Source of the DNA: Lytechinus variegatus
Taxonomy: Eukaryota > Echinodermata > Echinoidea > Temnopleuroida > Toxopneustidae
Assembly (NCBI RefSeq): GCF_018143015.1
Contig: NC_054740.1
Span: 17,033,190 to 17,097,189, forward strand
Length of the DNA: 64,000 bases
Direction of reading: 5' to 3'
Under the pieces are notes generated by a model, which was given only the letters and a program-made list of their open reading frames with translations, made no database searches and had not been told where the DNA came from. This document shows, piece after piece, positions 38,258 through 48,612 of the stretch (position 1 is its first letter; every line of letters begins with the position of its first letter). A program made the position numbers and the translations under genes.

Positions 38258-39017
38258 TAGGGGAAGGCGGGGTAATGAGCATATAGGGGCAATAAGTTGA
38301 GCCATCACCCTTCAGGCCAATAAGAAATGAGTCAGACATTGTGGTGGTGTCATGTATTGATGACCCATTACATAACCCTAAATCCCACTACATTTTTGTT
38401 TTCAACTTTTAAACAAAACGTACCTTTTTAGAGTGAAAAAAAAATTCAGCCAAAAAAGTAAAAAAGGGTGTGTAATAGATCAGCGCTTTTTACCAAAACA
38501 CGTCTTTAAATATAATAAAGAAATAATGACAATATTATTAGTCCGTTATGGATTCTCATTCTTTTGATAGTCTTTTGATGGGTGCATAAGAAATGTGTGG
38601 ATGTGAAATTATCGCAAGTTCGGACTAGGGTAATTTGAGCCAGCCATCCAACAAGTGGCAAGTATAAAGCCAGGGTAATTCTTACGGAAATAATAATTTA
38701 AAAAAAACATTTAAAGGCCATTGATATGCTGACAGAAAGAAGCAAATTCATATGACAGTTCTTTTACTTTTAGCCCGTGGATGTTAGTATTTATAGAGAA
38801 TAGCAAGTGAAAAGACTTTAAGAAAATGACATGCTGGTTCTTCCCGCATATATTATTTTTGTACATAGTTTGTGCATGGCTCACCTTAACCAAGAAGGTG
38901 GCACAACTTACCACACAGATGGGACAAGTTGAGCCATCTGATATCGTTTTTTTTTTCAAGGGTGACAATGACTTTTAGTGTAGGGGTAGAAATTTATATA
39001 TAAAGTTATAAATAGGT

Positions 39018-40099
39018 CAGGGGCGGATCCAGCTTTCGCCAATAGGGGGGCCGAAAAATATTTTGATCAACATTTTTCTCGATTGGCCGCTACAATCTGG
39101 CTTTTTTTTTGGGGGGGGGGTTCAGGGGGTAGTCCTGACTAAAGACTGAAGTTTTAAGTATTAGTTTTCATTGCTATAAACAATATAAGGTATCTCATGT
39201 GGTCTTAATATATAATGCGAGCGCGAAGTGCGAGCTAAAAATCTTTGATATTTTATGTCCTTAGAACTGAAGATTCAGAGCAGTTTTTTTATAATCATGA
39301 ACAAAGATAAGTATCCGACTAAACAATGCGAGCGCGAAGCGCGAGCCGAAATTTTATCATATAGTAACCTGAAAAGTGACTCAATTAGGACTGTTCTTAG
39401 TGATTAATGAAGAGGATGCAAGTATCACCAATTAAATAATGAGAGTGCGAAGCGCGAGTTCAAAATTTCTGATATTCCGACCTGAAAAAAATGAACAGTC
39501 TAAGCGCGTTGTTATTTAAATAAACAAGCCGTGTGTCTCAAACAATTAAATGCGAGCGCGAAGCATGAGCTTAATTTTTTGATATACTGACATGATAAAG
39601 GAGCATTTTGACAAATTTTGGTAAGAATTTCCAAAGAGCATAGGTTTCTCACAAATCAAATAATGCGAGCGCGCAGCGCGAGCTGAACATTTTGATACAC
39701 ATTAACAATTTGTGTAAATCAAACAAAATAATGAAAGCTTGATGTGCGAGCTAAAAAATTGTGTGCAAATTGATATCAGAACTGGATATATTGTATATTA
39801 GTGTCATTTAACCCTCTTGAATGGGATTCATTACACAGGCAATGCGAGCACGAGCGAAAATTTTTATATAAAGTCTATTTTCCAATTCTTCCCCTCACCT
39901 TTTTTTTTGTATCCTTTCGGGGTCGGGCAGGTCGTTACGAGGCTGTAAATTACACATCATGGGTAAAATACCTCTTTCTTACTTTTCTTTCTGTTTTTCG
40001 TAGTTTCTATCAAGGTAAAGAGTACACTTTTTTCTGCAGGTTGTCAAAAAATAGGGGGGGGGCCGGGGCCGGCTCGGCCCCCTCCTGGATCCGCGCCTG
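39018..40099. mobile_element. CAGGGGCGGATCC-ended element, copy 2, with GCGAGCGCGAAG repeats
   Basis: Ends are CAGGGGCGGATCCAG and CTGGATCCGCGCCTG. TAGGT flanks both sides (39013-39017 and 40100-40104) as a 5-base target duplication. The interior is a decayed tandem array around GCGAGCGCGAAGCGCGAGC. A segment with GTCGGGCAGGTCGTTACGAG near 39922 recurs in similar form near 55391. Confidence 0.78.
39213..39860 (+). repeat. About 112 bp tandem repeat, GCGAGCGCGAAGCGCGAGC core
   Basis: Cores start near 39213, 39325, 39438, 39549, 39662, 39730 and 39841, mostly 111-113 bases apart. Spacers are AT-rich and diverged while the GC-rich core stays similar. Inverted copies of the same array lie at 48613-48960, and single cores near 62974 and 63323. 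Confidence 0.85.
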
Positions 40100-40223
40100 T
40101 AGGTGACAAATATTTCCCAAGAATTAAATTTAAAGGCAAGGTACTTATTTCTAAACGATTATGAGTCATCAATTCTGACATGCAAAATGACGAAAGTGTC
40201 ACAACTTAACCCGCCTTCCCCTA

Positions 40224-40912
40224 ACCATCTGGAACAAAGTTATTGGAAATGGTTTTTCAACTGAACCCGCCTTCCCATAAGTAGGTATGGGTGTCAACAT
40301 TTACCATTTCCATTTCTAATAATTCCACACTCTATGCACATAATATTCCAATAGAGAGAAAAAAAAAACTTTATGCACATAATATTCCAATAGAGAGAAA
40401 AAAAAAGATATATTCTTCTACAAACTTTGCAATATTACTATTTTCTTTTAGAAATCCTTAATCATAAAGTATGAAATGCATAATCATAAAGTTTTACAAT
40501 ACAATACACGAAAATTATAAACTCACCAACTGTTATGTACCCCCAAATTATGAATTTCTAGTGAGAGTTCTTGATTAGCACTTCTGCTTCCTGAGCCCTT
40601 CTACCAAAAGTATGCCACGCCTTGGGCATGACCACAAGTTATGCAAATAAAGTGATGTCATCATGGTCATGTACAGGGGCGCTATACCTCTATACTTTTA
40701 CTGAGGTATTATTTTTACAAATGTTTAAATATTAAGTGATAATTAATAGCCACCGTAACAGCAGGTAACCAATCGTACATGAAGTCATGCGTAATTTATG
40801 ATCAGCTTAATGAAACGGCCCCAAGGAATGTCAAATCATTACAAGATTCATCATGTTCATATACAGATCAAAAAGGGTCAAACGACGATACACAGTCCAT
40901 TGAGTCCAAGGG
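40224..40912. other. Region downstream of SLC16-like gene L, probable 3' UTR
   Basis: The minus-strand transcript of the neighbouring transporter would read into this stretch. A 34-base direct duplication with TATGCACATAATATTCC lies at about 40334-40403. I could not fix a polyadenylation signal. Confidence 0.4.
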
Positions 40913-41094
40913 TCAAAGACTGCTCGATTCATCTGCTTGATGATCTTCAGTCTCATCTGAGTCCTTAGTATTCATCGTCTGCCTTCTCTTAAATAGGATA
41001 ACCATGGCTGAGAAGAGTATAAGACCTATCATGGACATCACTCCAAGGAAGATGAAAAGCATTTTACTGTTACCTGTTCGATCTTGGACGAAAC
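40913..41094 (-). CDS. SLC16-like L coding exon 4 (last)
   Basis: The acceptor on the minus strand is CTTCAG (AG at 41096-41095). Two bases finish a Gly codon; the frame runs FVQDRTGNSKMLFIFLGVM through TM12 to a cytosolic tail ending ADESSSL and stop. The tail is short and acidic, with a basic KRRQ stop-transfer cluster just after TM12. Confidence 0.92.
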
Positions 41095-44000
41095 CTGAAG
41101 GAATAACAAATACATATATTATATCCAACAATTATCATGCGGATAAGCTACAATTAATCAGTGTTGAATCAGTAATAAAATCAGTAATAAAATGCATCAG
41201 AAATAAATAAATAAATAAATAAATGCATTTCCCTCTTATCAATATGTGTGTCACGGTGTTTGTGTGTGTGGAGGGGGGGTGGGGTTATATCGTAGGCATC
41301 ACCTCCCATGAGAAGGAACTTTTCAAATTTTCAACTTTTATAAGCAGTAGACATAATCACTATCGCCATCCCCAATAACCCATTCTCAGAGCAAGAACCT
41401 CCGTTTCATAATAAATCGAAGAAAATGAAAATTCGACACCCTAAAAAAATCACATTATCCATTGATTTGAAAATTCCTATAGATTTACATTGACCGAACC
41501 CTTGCAGAAAGTTGCTACGTTTCGTACTATTGAGCTTATACCCATCCACTATTCATAAAGTTGAAATTAAACTTTTTAACATCCAAAAGGCAAGAGCGTT
41601 ATATTCGCTCCATGATCCAACAAAATCATATTCTTCAAAAATAGACAAATTGAGATGACAAGGAGAGCGTTTCATGAAAGGACGTGTTATCTCACAAATC
41701 CCATTTTATCCGACAGTTACCATAGTAATAGTATTATGTTCATAGTTACTCAAAACCAAGGAAAGATGTCAGATCTGACAACTTGTCGGAAAAAAATGTT
41801 GATGAAAGGCTCCCCCGGATGACTAAATATTCGAATGATATGGCATACCATACCTGAAATGTAACCTGCAGAGATGTATCCGATACCCACAGCAAAGAAA
41901 AACAGATTGCCGGCATCAGGAAAGTTTTCTTTCTCAACGACTTCTGACAAAACAGCCTCAATAACTACATTCACCCCAAAGAGACCAAATCCGATAAAAA
42001 ATGACATGACTAAAAGGTAGGCATAGGAAGAGTGAAGCACTTGTAAGAAAATCATGACAGCGTAAAGTGCCTGGTTCGCGATCCAGTAATATGGGCTTAA
42101 TTCGGGGCGGTAACGAAGACCAATGGACATAAGAATTGAAGAAATGATCCCTCCAACAGCTCCAGATGTTGCAAGGTAGGTTCCTCGGGCAATGTCAATT
42201 CCGTGGTCTAAGGCATACACGACGATGAAAAGCGCCCATCCACCTGTTACCAAGAATAAGAGGAAAACACATGGAAGGTAAAAGAGTGAGAAAAGTGGTT
42301 CCTTGATTAGGACATCGATGTGAAAGAAAGTCAGACATGGTGAAGGGTTCCTTCTGTGCAAAGGCCGGATGACTTCTATACCGTTTGCAGGAGTCTTTAA
42401 TAGAGAAGTTTCTGGTGTATCTTTGGTGGGTGAACTTGTCAGTGTGTCATTGCAAATTTGTGGGCATTCCTTTGGTCTTGCACAGTTAGAAGGTACAGTG
42501 CATTCCTTCGATTCCAGTTCTGCTTCTCCATTTTGCATAACGAAATTATCCTTCAGCCTTTGTCCGTATCTATCTGTCTGAGAATGGATTTTCTGGTCTC
42601 CTTTCTTGCTGTCATCTTGGTCGGATAATTGGGAGTACTTGGAGTTTTCGCGAGTTTCTTCTGGTGTTTTCACCAAAAGCGTCTCCAACTTAGTTAGATT
42701 ATTCCGATCTTTGTCATCTAAAACAGATCTGCTTGTCTTTGGGACCTTCAGCACCTGACCAATAGGTACCATGTTGAGGATGAGCCCTCCTAGTATCAGC
42801 AAGGCTCCGCTTAAACCATAGTGTTCCAAGAACTTCTCAGTAATTGGAGGTAATATCGCAGCACCGAATGGAATACCAAGAACAGAGATGCAACTGACGA
42901 AAGGGAAATCCTCCTGGTAGTATTCGTGCAACAGGACAAGTGCTTGAAGATTTATAACCGAGCAGCATAACCCTAAGAGAAAAAAGAGAGGGTAAGGCAA
43001 AATGTATTAGATGTACAACAAGGTAAACTTCATGGCTAATCTTCAAAAAGGTCCGTACAACTAATCGATACAAAATTAAACATTGCAACAAGAAGTCACT
43101 TAACATCCAAATTTCAGATTCATACAAACGTAAATTATGATATGGACACCAGGTAGTCATCATGTAACGCACAATTTACAGAAACATTGAAAAATGGCGA
43201 TGTTGAATAGGTATCATTTTGTAGATGTAGGCTAGCTATTCAAGATTCTGTCATCAAGAGAATCATTCGTTTATAAAACAAAATATTTGACGATAGGGTT
43301 GGCTTTAACCTTGCCTTTAAAGTGCACTCTAAAAACAAGAAATGTTGACTTAACATTTGAAAGGTTGGAGGAGTGACAACATTTTCTAAATGTTGCATTT
43401 ACCACTTTAAATGGTTCAACCCAACACTTAAAATGTTGGATTCAGCTTTATACAAGGTTGGATGTAACATTTGGAAAAGGTTGTCACTCCAACCTTTCAA
43501 ATGTTGATTTAACATTCGAATTTTTAGAGTGTGGTGTAAAACTGCTATCCGCAGTTACTACGCTGTCTTTCACTTAGATCAAACTGTAAGGTCAAAAGGC
43601 CTACCTAAGGTGATGAAAAGGGGGCCTAAGATCAAGAGGTTTCGCGTGAAAGACGATGCGACGAGTGAAGATCCAGCTACCAGACCGCAAGTTGACGTCA
43701 GAATCCGTGGATAGGGACATCGATGTAACATGATCTTTGCTATCGGAGCTGAAGAAAAATTAGAAGAGAATTTGAAAGGATTTGATACTTCAGGGCATAC
43801 ATACATACAATGAAAGGTAATCATGTTCTAAAGCCAAGCTGGTCTAAAACTCTTTCCAAAGTCAATCAAAATCCAATACACATCCACATCTTCATGTCTA
43901 TTCAAAACTGAAATATTTTCCAGCGAAGTGCTTTCCACTTATTTTCGAATCTCCTATTTGTTATTATTTTATTATTATTATTATTTATCTGTTTATTTTA

Positions 44001-44683
44001 TTTTACTTTTATCATTATTTTCTTTTATTCTTATTTATTTATTTATTTTATTTTATTTTATTTATTTTTATTTTTTTTTTTGGGGGGGGGAGGTCACTCT
44101 CCATGTTACGTTCATTTCAAGCATCTGGCATTGGTTCTCTTCATGTAACTGTTACTCTGTCAACATTGTTTTTTTACCTATATGGGGTGGGGTGTCCAAA
44201 CACTTTAGAACTTTGAAAGCCCTATTTCGGCTATGGATTTACACAAAATATATCAATTCAATATTGTAATGATGTGATCTCATTTCAGTATTGTTCTCAA
44301 TAAATTGCTTAACAATTTGTACGAAAAATTGATGGAATTTTTCTCTTAAACTATTATAAATGGTTGTTTAAAATCGATTGTCCGGACACACAACCTGTCT
44401 GGACACACAACAACTATACACCCTAACTTAGATACATACAATGAAATTAGTGTGCAGATATATATGTCCCCTTTCATAATGAGATAAAATAGAAGGATAT
44501 CTTACATCCTAGACACATAACAGCTAATGACAGTGATGTGATGAGACCAACAATAGCATTCGATGTCTGAAGTTGTTCTTCCAGTTCGGGAACGAGGACA
44601 CCAAATGACTTGGCCAGTCCGATCTCCATGCAGTAGAAGGTAAACCTCGCAGCGAGGATGAATCTCGCTCCCTCTCTTACCAT
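40913..44683 (-). CDS. SLC16 (monocarboxylate transporter)-like protein, downstream paralogue L (join of four exons)
   Basis: Minus-strand exons 44683-44506, 43748-43605, 42972-41854 and 41094-40913 join to a 540-residue major facilitator protein. By hydrophobicity there are twelve membrane segments: TM1-6 in residues 7-182, a polar loop at about 183-325, and TM7-12 in residues 330-522. Family marks are KSFGVLVPELEEQL after TM1, EYYQEDFPFVSCISVLG at TM5 and YGLSGALLILGGLILN at TM6, as in SLC16 transporters. The DGGWGW-type signature before TM1 is absent. The TM8 segment ATSGAVGGIISSILMS lacks the Asp and Arg used by proton-coupled members. The protein should act in a membrane as a carrier for small carboxylates or related solutes; the substrate is unknown. 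It is 59% of 13 kb intergenic repeats away from paralogue R, which has the same exon plan. Confidence 0.87.
41208..41227 (+). repeat. (AAAT)n microsatellite in intron 3 of SLC16-like L
   Basis: A short run of ATAAATAAATAAATAAATAA in the last intron. Simple repeat with no other feature. Confidence 0.85.
41661..41817. mobile_element. MITE family c, copy 3, in intron 3 of SLC16-like L
   Basis: 157 bases. The left end AGGAGAGCGTTTCATGAAAG and right end GATGAAAGGCTCCC are inverted; TTTTATCCGACAG and ACAACTTGTCGGA match the other two copies. Its right end is only 36 bases from the exon 3 donor. Confidence 0.8.
41854..42972 (-). CDS. SLC16-like L coding exon 3
   Basis: A 1119-base exon coding residues 109-480 plus parts of two split Gly codons. 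The acceptor on the minus strand is TTCTCTTAG (AG at 42974-42973); the donor is GTATGG after TTTCAG. It encodes the end of TM4, TM5-6, the long central loop and TM7-11. The loop (about 183-325) is polar, rich in Lys, Asp, Ser and Thr, and poorly conserved with paralogue R. Confidence 0.93.
43325..43531. mobile_element. MITE with CACTCTAAAAA ends, in intron 2 of SLC16-like L
   Basis: 207 bases with inverted ends CACTCTAAAAA / TTTTTAGAGTG. The arms continue with AATGTTGACTTAACATT versus AATGTTGATTTAACATT and AAGGTTGGAG / CTCCAACCTT pairs. It is strongly self-complementary and non-coding. Confidence 0.82.
43605..43748 (-). CDS. SLC16-like L coding exon 2
   Basis: 144 bases, phase 1 at both ends. 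The acceptor on the minus strand is CTTCAG (AG at 43750-43749); the donor is GTAGGC after ACCTTAG. It encodes PIAKIMLHRCPYPRILTST, then TM3 and the start of TM4 (SSFTRNLLILGPLFITLG). It has the same length and phases as exon 2 of paralogue R. Confidence 0.9.
43950..44090. repeat. TTTAT-rich low-complexity tract with a terminal G run
   Basis: Runs of TTATT/TTTTA units followed by a T run and G run. It reads as a hydrophobic pseudo-protein in one frame, but this comes from simple-sequence composition. Confidence 0.75.
44184..44413. repeat. Dispersed repeat with TGTCCGGACA words, copy 1
   Basis: The left side has GGGGTGTCCAAACACTTT; the right side has ATTGTCCGGACACACAACC followed by TGTCTGGACACACAACAAC. 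The same order and spacing recurs at 45361-45586. It lies in intron 1 of SLC16-like L. Confidence 0.7.
44506..44683 (-). CDS. SLC16-like L coding exon 1 (start)
   Basis: 178 bases from ATG at 44683 to the donor GTAAGA (44505-44504), phase 1 out. The protein starts MVREGARFILAARFTFYC, then GLAKSFGVLVPELEEQL. The ATG aligns with that of paralogue R, and an in-frame TGA lies seven codons upstream. A possible acceptor (TATAG) lies just upstream as well, so an upstream coding exon cannot be fully excluded. No Asp-Gly-Gly-Trp motif precedes TM1. Confidence 0.85.
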
Positions 44684-45360
44684 CTCGATCTTGATCCTAT
44701 ATCACAGATTTCGTTGTAAAATATCTTGTTAAGACTAGAAGCTGACGAATTTTCTGACTCGATCTGCAAAATCTGTATTCTCGTCATCCAGATACGTTTC
44801 TGTATTGGCATAGATAAAATAAATAAACATGCTTTATTTTTATTCATCCTTCACCGCGCAAACAGAATCATTGTTGTCCATATAACTTCAGCCTTGTTAG
44901 AGATAATAACAGGGCACTCCATAAGACATTACCAATTGAATAAGAGTGGCTATTACTGGCAATTGCTTCTGTCAAAAGTAATGTGACGAAAGTACTGGAA
45001 TACAGCCTCTAATATCTCATCAGATCTAGAGAAAACTTGATAATGTCAATTAACTAATGAACAAAATAATATTTCATTTGCTTAAGCAATATTAATAGAA
45101 CAAAAGAAATGTCGTTTCTTAAAAAAAAATCTTTCGCGCATGTAATTACCAAGAGGCGCATTGTAGGCTACATTGCGCCCACTTTTTGCGCTATATCGAG
45201 GTACAGGTGCCCTGAATTAATTACATGTATTTGATTCAGGAAATGTGAAAAAGATCACCAATTTAGCTTAGCAAAATAAGCATAAGAAAGCTTCACTGAG
45301 TAATAGTTATACAAATGAATAATACAGAGTTTTGTTGTTTTTTTCAAGCAAATATAAGAT
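44684..45360. other. 5' flank of SLC16-like L, promoter not resolved
   Basis: AT-rich non-coding sequence upstream of the first coding exon. No convincing TATA box or other core element is assignable. An untranslated 5' exon is possible. Confidence 0.4.
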
Positions 45361-45586
45361 GGGGGTCGGGTGTCCGGACACTTTATATTTTTAAGCCTTC
45401 TTTTTTGTCTTTGGATTACACTAAAAATATGAATTCAATACTTTTTAATCGTCTTCTCTTTTGTTCTCTATAATATTTCCTAACATTTTGTACTAAAAAT
45501 TGATGAAACTTTGCTTGTATTTTTTTCAAAATGACTTACTAAAATTGATCGGCCGGACACACAACCTGTCCGGACACACAACAACT
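45361..45586. repeat. Dispersed repeat with TGTCCGGACA words, copy 2
   Basis: About 226 bases. It starts GGGGGTCGGGTGTCCGGAC and ends GGCCGGACACACAACC then TGTCCGGACACACAACAAC. The middle segments (GGATTACACTAAAAATAT, GTACTAAAAATTGATG) match copy 1 at 44184-44413. Confidence 0.72.
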
Positions 45587-45930
45587 GGGTATACCTTATT
45601 TGATGAATATCATTTACACTAAATTTTATACTAAATTACCAAGGATACCTCATGATCTTCTGTGTTAACAGAAAGATACAAGGTATACATACATGTAAGA
45701 TAAGGATAAAAGAAAGATTCACAATTAATAAAAAAAAAAGTAACAAATGTTTAAAGAACCAAGAAGATTTCCCAAGAAAAAGAACATGGAAGGAAAAGAA
45801 GAGAGATATTTTTTAACAATCAAAAGATTAAGATGCTCAAAATGGGTAAATTCCGTTGTATTTTTAGTGGAAATAAAAATTAATTACAGTTAATACACCT
45901 CACACTGATACACAGAATGTTTTCATCCTG

Positions 45931-46093
45931 GTGGGTGTTTCATAAAGCTATTCGTAAGTTAAGAGTGACTTTACGAACGATCGGTGATCCTTTCTTGTGG
46001 TAAATGAATTGGTGAAGGTTTATCGCACAAGAAAGGATCACCGGTCGTTCTCAAAGTTGCTCTTAACTTGCGAACAACTTTATGAAACGGGCC
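45931..46093. mobile_element. Palindromic MITE family d, copy 1
   Basis: About 163 bases. The left arm GTGGGTGTTTCATAAAGCT and right arm AACTTTATGAAACGGGCC pair, then TTCGTAAGTTAAGAG, ACGATCGGTGATCCTTTC and TTGTG pair in order, so almost the whole element folds on itself. Confidence 0.82.
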
Positions 46094-46934
46094 TCGGGAT
46101 AGCTTTGAAGCTACTGAAATGGGTTACTTTTCTAGGTTCAAGAAAAATGGAATAATGTTTTGTATAAAATAAGAAGCAACATATGCGGTGTTTGCAAATA
46201 ATACAAAAAGATGGTACCTCATAACATTGCTCAAACCATGTAGGTCCATGCTAAAACCGATGCTCAAAATTAATCTTTCTAGGATTACACTGTTATTATT
46301 TAAGTTGAGACATAATTGAGATCGAACTATGTATCACTTTCCTAATGGTACTATGATTTTGTGTGTTTTTAGCTTTAATTTCTTTACGTTCACCATGTAA
46401 TTTACGCATTTTCTTCTGTATTTTAACTGAATAAATTCACAGAAATACATGAACGATACTTTTTATTTGAGTATTCGCAAGTTCTCCCGCGATTTCTCTA
46501 TATTCGGCTTTTCCTTTGAAATCTAATTTTTGTCTTAAGTGTCCGATCTCCTTGATTGTTAATTTCATAATTATTTTAAGGAAGCTGCATACATTACAAG
46601 CTCTGCTTTTTATGCAGGTTCCTTCATATTTCACTTTCATTTACTGCCATTGTCATTATCCTCTGTATTCTGTATCAAATGTAAGTCTTGCATCTGTTTA
46701 ACGAGACATATAATCCTGTTGTACTAAAACATCCCGTTTTTAAGTCAATATACTCCAAATGTATTTCCTCGCACATCGAGTTATTATTGTTTTATATAGT
46801 GACATGTGCTTCTTTTTCATGTCTATTTCAAGTGATTGACCACTTTTGAGGTCTGAATACAAAACATTCCCTTTAATGTCTCCAAATGTAAAATCATGAC
46901 CATGTCAAGAAAAAAAGTATGATCATGTTTTTAA
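46094..46934. other. Intergenic, nothing recognised
   Basis: AT-rich sequence upstream of the LINE fragment. Short frames here have no domain. Confidence 0.45.
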
Positions 46935-47472
46935 ATATACAATTAATGGACAAGAAGTGAAATATACTACGTGTGAAAAATACCTAGGCCTTTTGATAAA
47001 TAACAAGTTAAATTGGGTTGATCATTGTTCTGAACTTAAGGTAAAGTGCAATAGATTGACTGGAATAATACGCAGAAATTTTGTTGGATCTCCTTATAAG
47101 CAGTCCTAAAAACATTGTATGAATCTTTGATAAGAGCTTAGAATACTGTTGTGTAGCTTGGGACCAATATAGAAATTCACAGAGAAACATACTTGAAAAG
47201 ATACGGAAACGTTTTGTGAGAATGATGTGTAAAGACTGGGAAACAAGATTTGATTGAATGAACTTGGTATGACTAAATTGGAAATTAGACGTAGATACCA
47301 AAGATTAGTTTCTTTTATAAGTTAGTAAATGGTATGTTAGACACAGGAAGCAATAGGTATGCTTGTGCAGATCGTAATTTAAAGATGTATGTCCCTTTTG
47401 CAAGAACCAATTACAAGATTTCTTTCTATCTCAAAACCATGGATGAATGGAACAAACTCCCTAGTGCCATAG
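46935..47472 (+). pseudogene. Decayed LINE (non-LTR retrotransposon) reverse transcriptase C-terminus
   Basis: Reading across frames gives CEKYLGLLINNKLNW-DH, then LEYCCVAWDQY and LEKIRKRFVRMM, then YVPFARTNYKISFYLKTMDE followed by WNKLPSAIV. This order (KYLG-I-L-W, LEYC-AWDP, LEKIQ, WN-LP) is typical of the region after the reverse transcriptase of CR1/Jockey-like LINEs. In-frame stops and at least two frame changes show it is dead. The 5' part is absent. A MITE has cut it off from its 3' tail at 48135-48492. Confidence 0.85.
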
Positions 47473-48134
47473 TTAAAGGGGAATGAAACCTTTAGAACAA
47501 ATAGGCTTGTGTAGAAACAGAAAAATCAAAGAATAAGAATAAAGAAAGTTTGAGAAAAATCGGACAAATAATGAGAAAGTTATGAGCATTTGAATATTGC
47601 AATCACTAATGCTATGGAGATCCTCCCATTGGCAATGCGACAAGGATGTGTGATGTCACTGATGAACAACTTTCCCTTTGGTGGACTGTAAAATACCCTC
47701 AAAATGTCTCTTTTTGCTTTTTCTTATGATGATACAAACTCTTTATCCATGATGTATTCTTAAAAAATATGTATTACATGCCCTCATGTAGAAAGAACAC
47801 ATGATCTATGGATAGATGTGATAAAAGAGGCAATTCAAGTGAAATATATACTAAAGTAATGGGGAGAGTTGTTCATGAGTGACATCACACATCTATGTCG
47901 CATTGCCAATTTGCTATCTCCATAGCATTAGTGATCGCAATATTCAAATGCTCATAACTTTCTAATTATTTGTCCGATTTTTTTCAAACTTTTTTTTATC
48001 TGTTTCTTTGATATTTCTCTTTTCACACAAGCTATCTTGTTCCAATGGTTTCATTCTCCTTTAACTATGGCACTAGGGAGTTTGTTCCATTCATCCATGG
48101 TTTTGAGATAGAAAGAAATCTTGTAATTGGTTCT
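47403..48134. repeat. 70 bp perfect inverted copies flanking a MITE
   Basis: Bases 47403-47472 (AGAACCAATTACAAG to GTGCCATAG) recur exactly inverted at 48065-48134. Both lie directly outside the TTAA borders of the MITE. The left copy is in the coding sense of the LINE; the right copy is antisense. Confidence 0.92.
47473..48064. mobile_element. TTAA-type MITE, copy B, inside the LINE remnant
   Basis: 592 bases with TTAA at both borders. Ends are AAAGGGGAATGAAACC / GGTTTCATTCTCCTTT, with imperfect inverted repeats continuing for more than 200 bases (GAGCATTTGAATATTGC, CACTAATGCTATGGAGAT, ATGTGTGATGTCACT). It is related to the nested MITE at 19846-20448. Confidence 0.85.
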
Positions 48135-48492
48135 CGAATCTTTTAAAAATGCCCTATGAAACACCTCATCGACCAAACTTAATTGAGGTGACGAACCAAG
48201 CGTTTTCTCTCTCCCTCTTTCTCACTCTTTTCTCTGTTAAGGGTTAAGACATGAACAGTGATTGATTGGTGTGGGACTTTTTTTCATTCATTCATTCATT
48301 CAATGCGTTTAATGTTTTATTATATTATGTATTTTACTTATGTAAATATCTATGTTATACTCATTTCAGTTGTATGGTTTTCCGGGGAGCAACCCTGTAT
48401 GGGTTATCTAACCTTTGTTGTCTCCCCCGAGACATGTTCTTATATTTGTATATATACACTTGTCTAAATAAACACAATTCAATTCAATTCCC
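48135..48492 (+). mobile_element. LINE 3' end with ATTCA tail
   Basis: A non-coding tail with TTTCCGGGGAGCAACCC, then TTGTCTCCCCCGAGACATG, then an AATAAA word, and ends in tandem ATTCA units (near 48477-48490). Such ends with short repeat tails are typical of CR1/L2-type LINEs. It probably belongs to the same insertion as the reverse transcriptase fragment at 46935. Confidence 0.65.
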
Positions 48493-48612
48493 AGTCCGTG
48501 CTTACGACGTTCGCATTAGTGGATTGGTGAGATATGTCAACTTTTCATGAATTCCTAAAATCAGTCCTTAATGTTAACATGTCCCTTTTCTGATCTGAAT
48601 ATAAAGAATTTT

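Larger units (their letters stand above)
38258..40223. mobile_element. TAGGGGAAGGCGGG-ended element, host of a nested insertion
   Basis: The left end TAGGGGAAGGCGGGGTAA and right end TTAACCCGCCTTCCCCTA are inverted copies. Words such as AAGTTGAGCCATC recur inside (38294, 38928). The element at 39018-40099 with its own target duplication lies inside, so about 0.9 kb belongs to the host element. No coding frame. Confidence 0.65.

Noticed and set aside
43928..44269. 113-codon hydrophobic open frame on the plus strand
   Set aside because: It reads through a TTTAT/T-run low-complexity tract inside an intron on the opposite strand; no membrane protein pattern beyond composition.
46437..46701. Short frames on both strands just before the LINE remnant
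   Set aside because: Neither resembles LINE proteins or any family I know; they are most likely chance frames.
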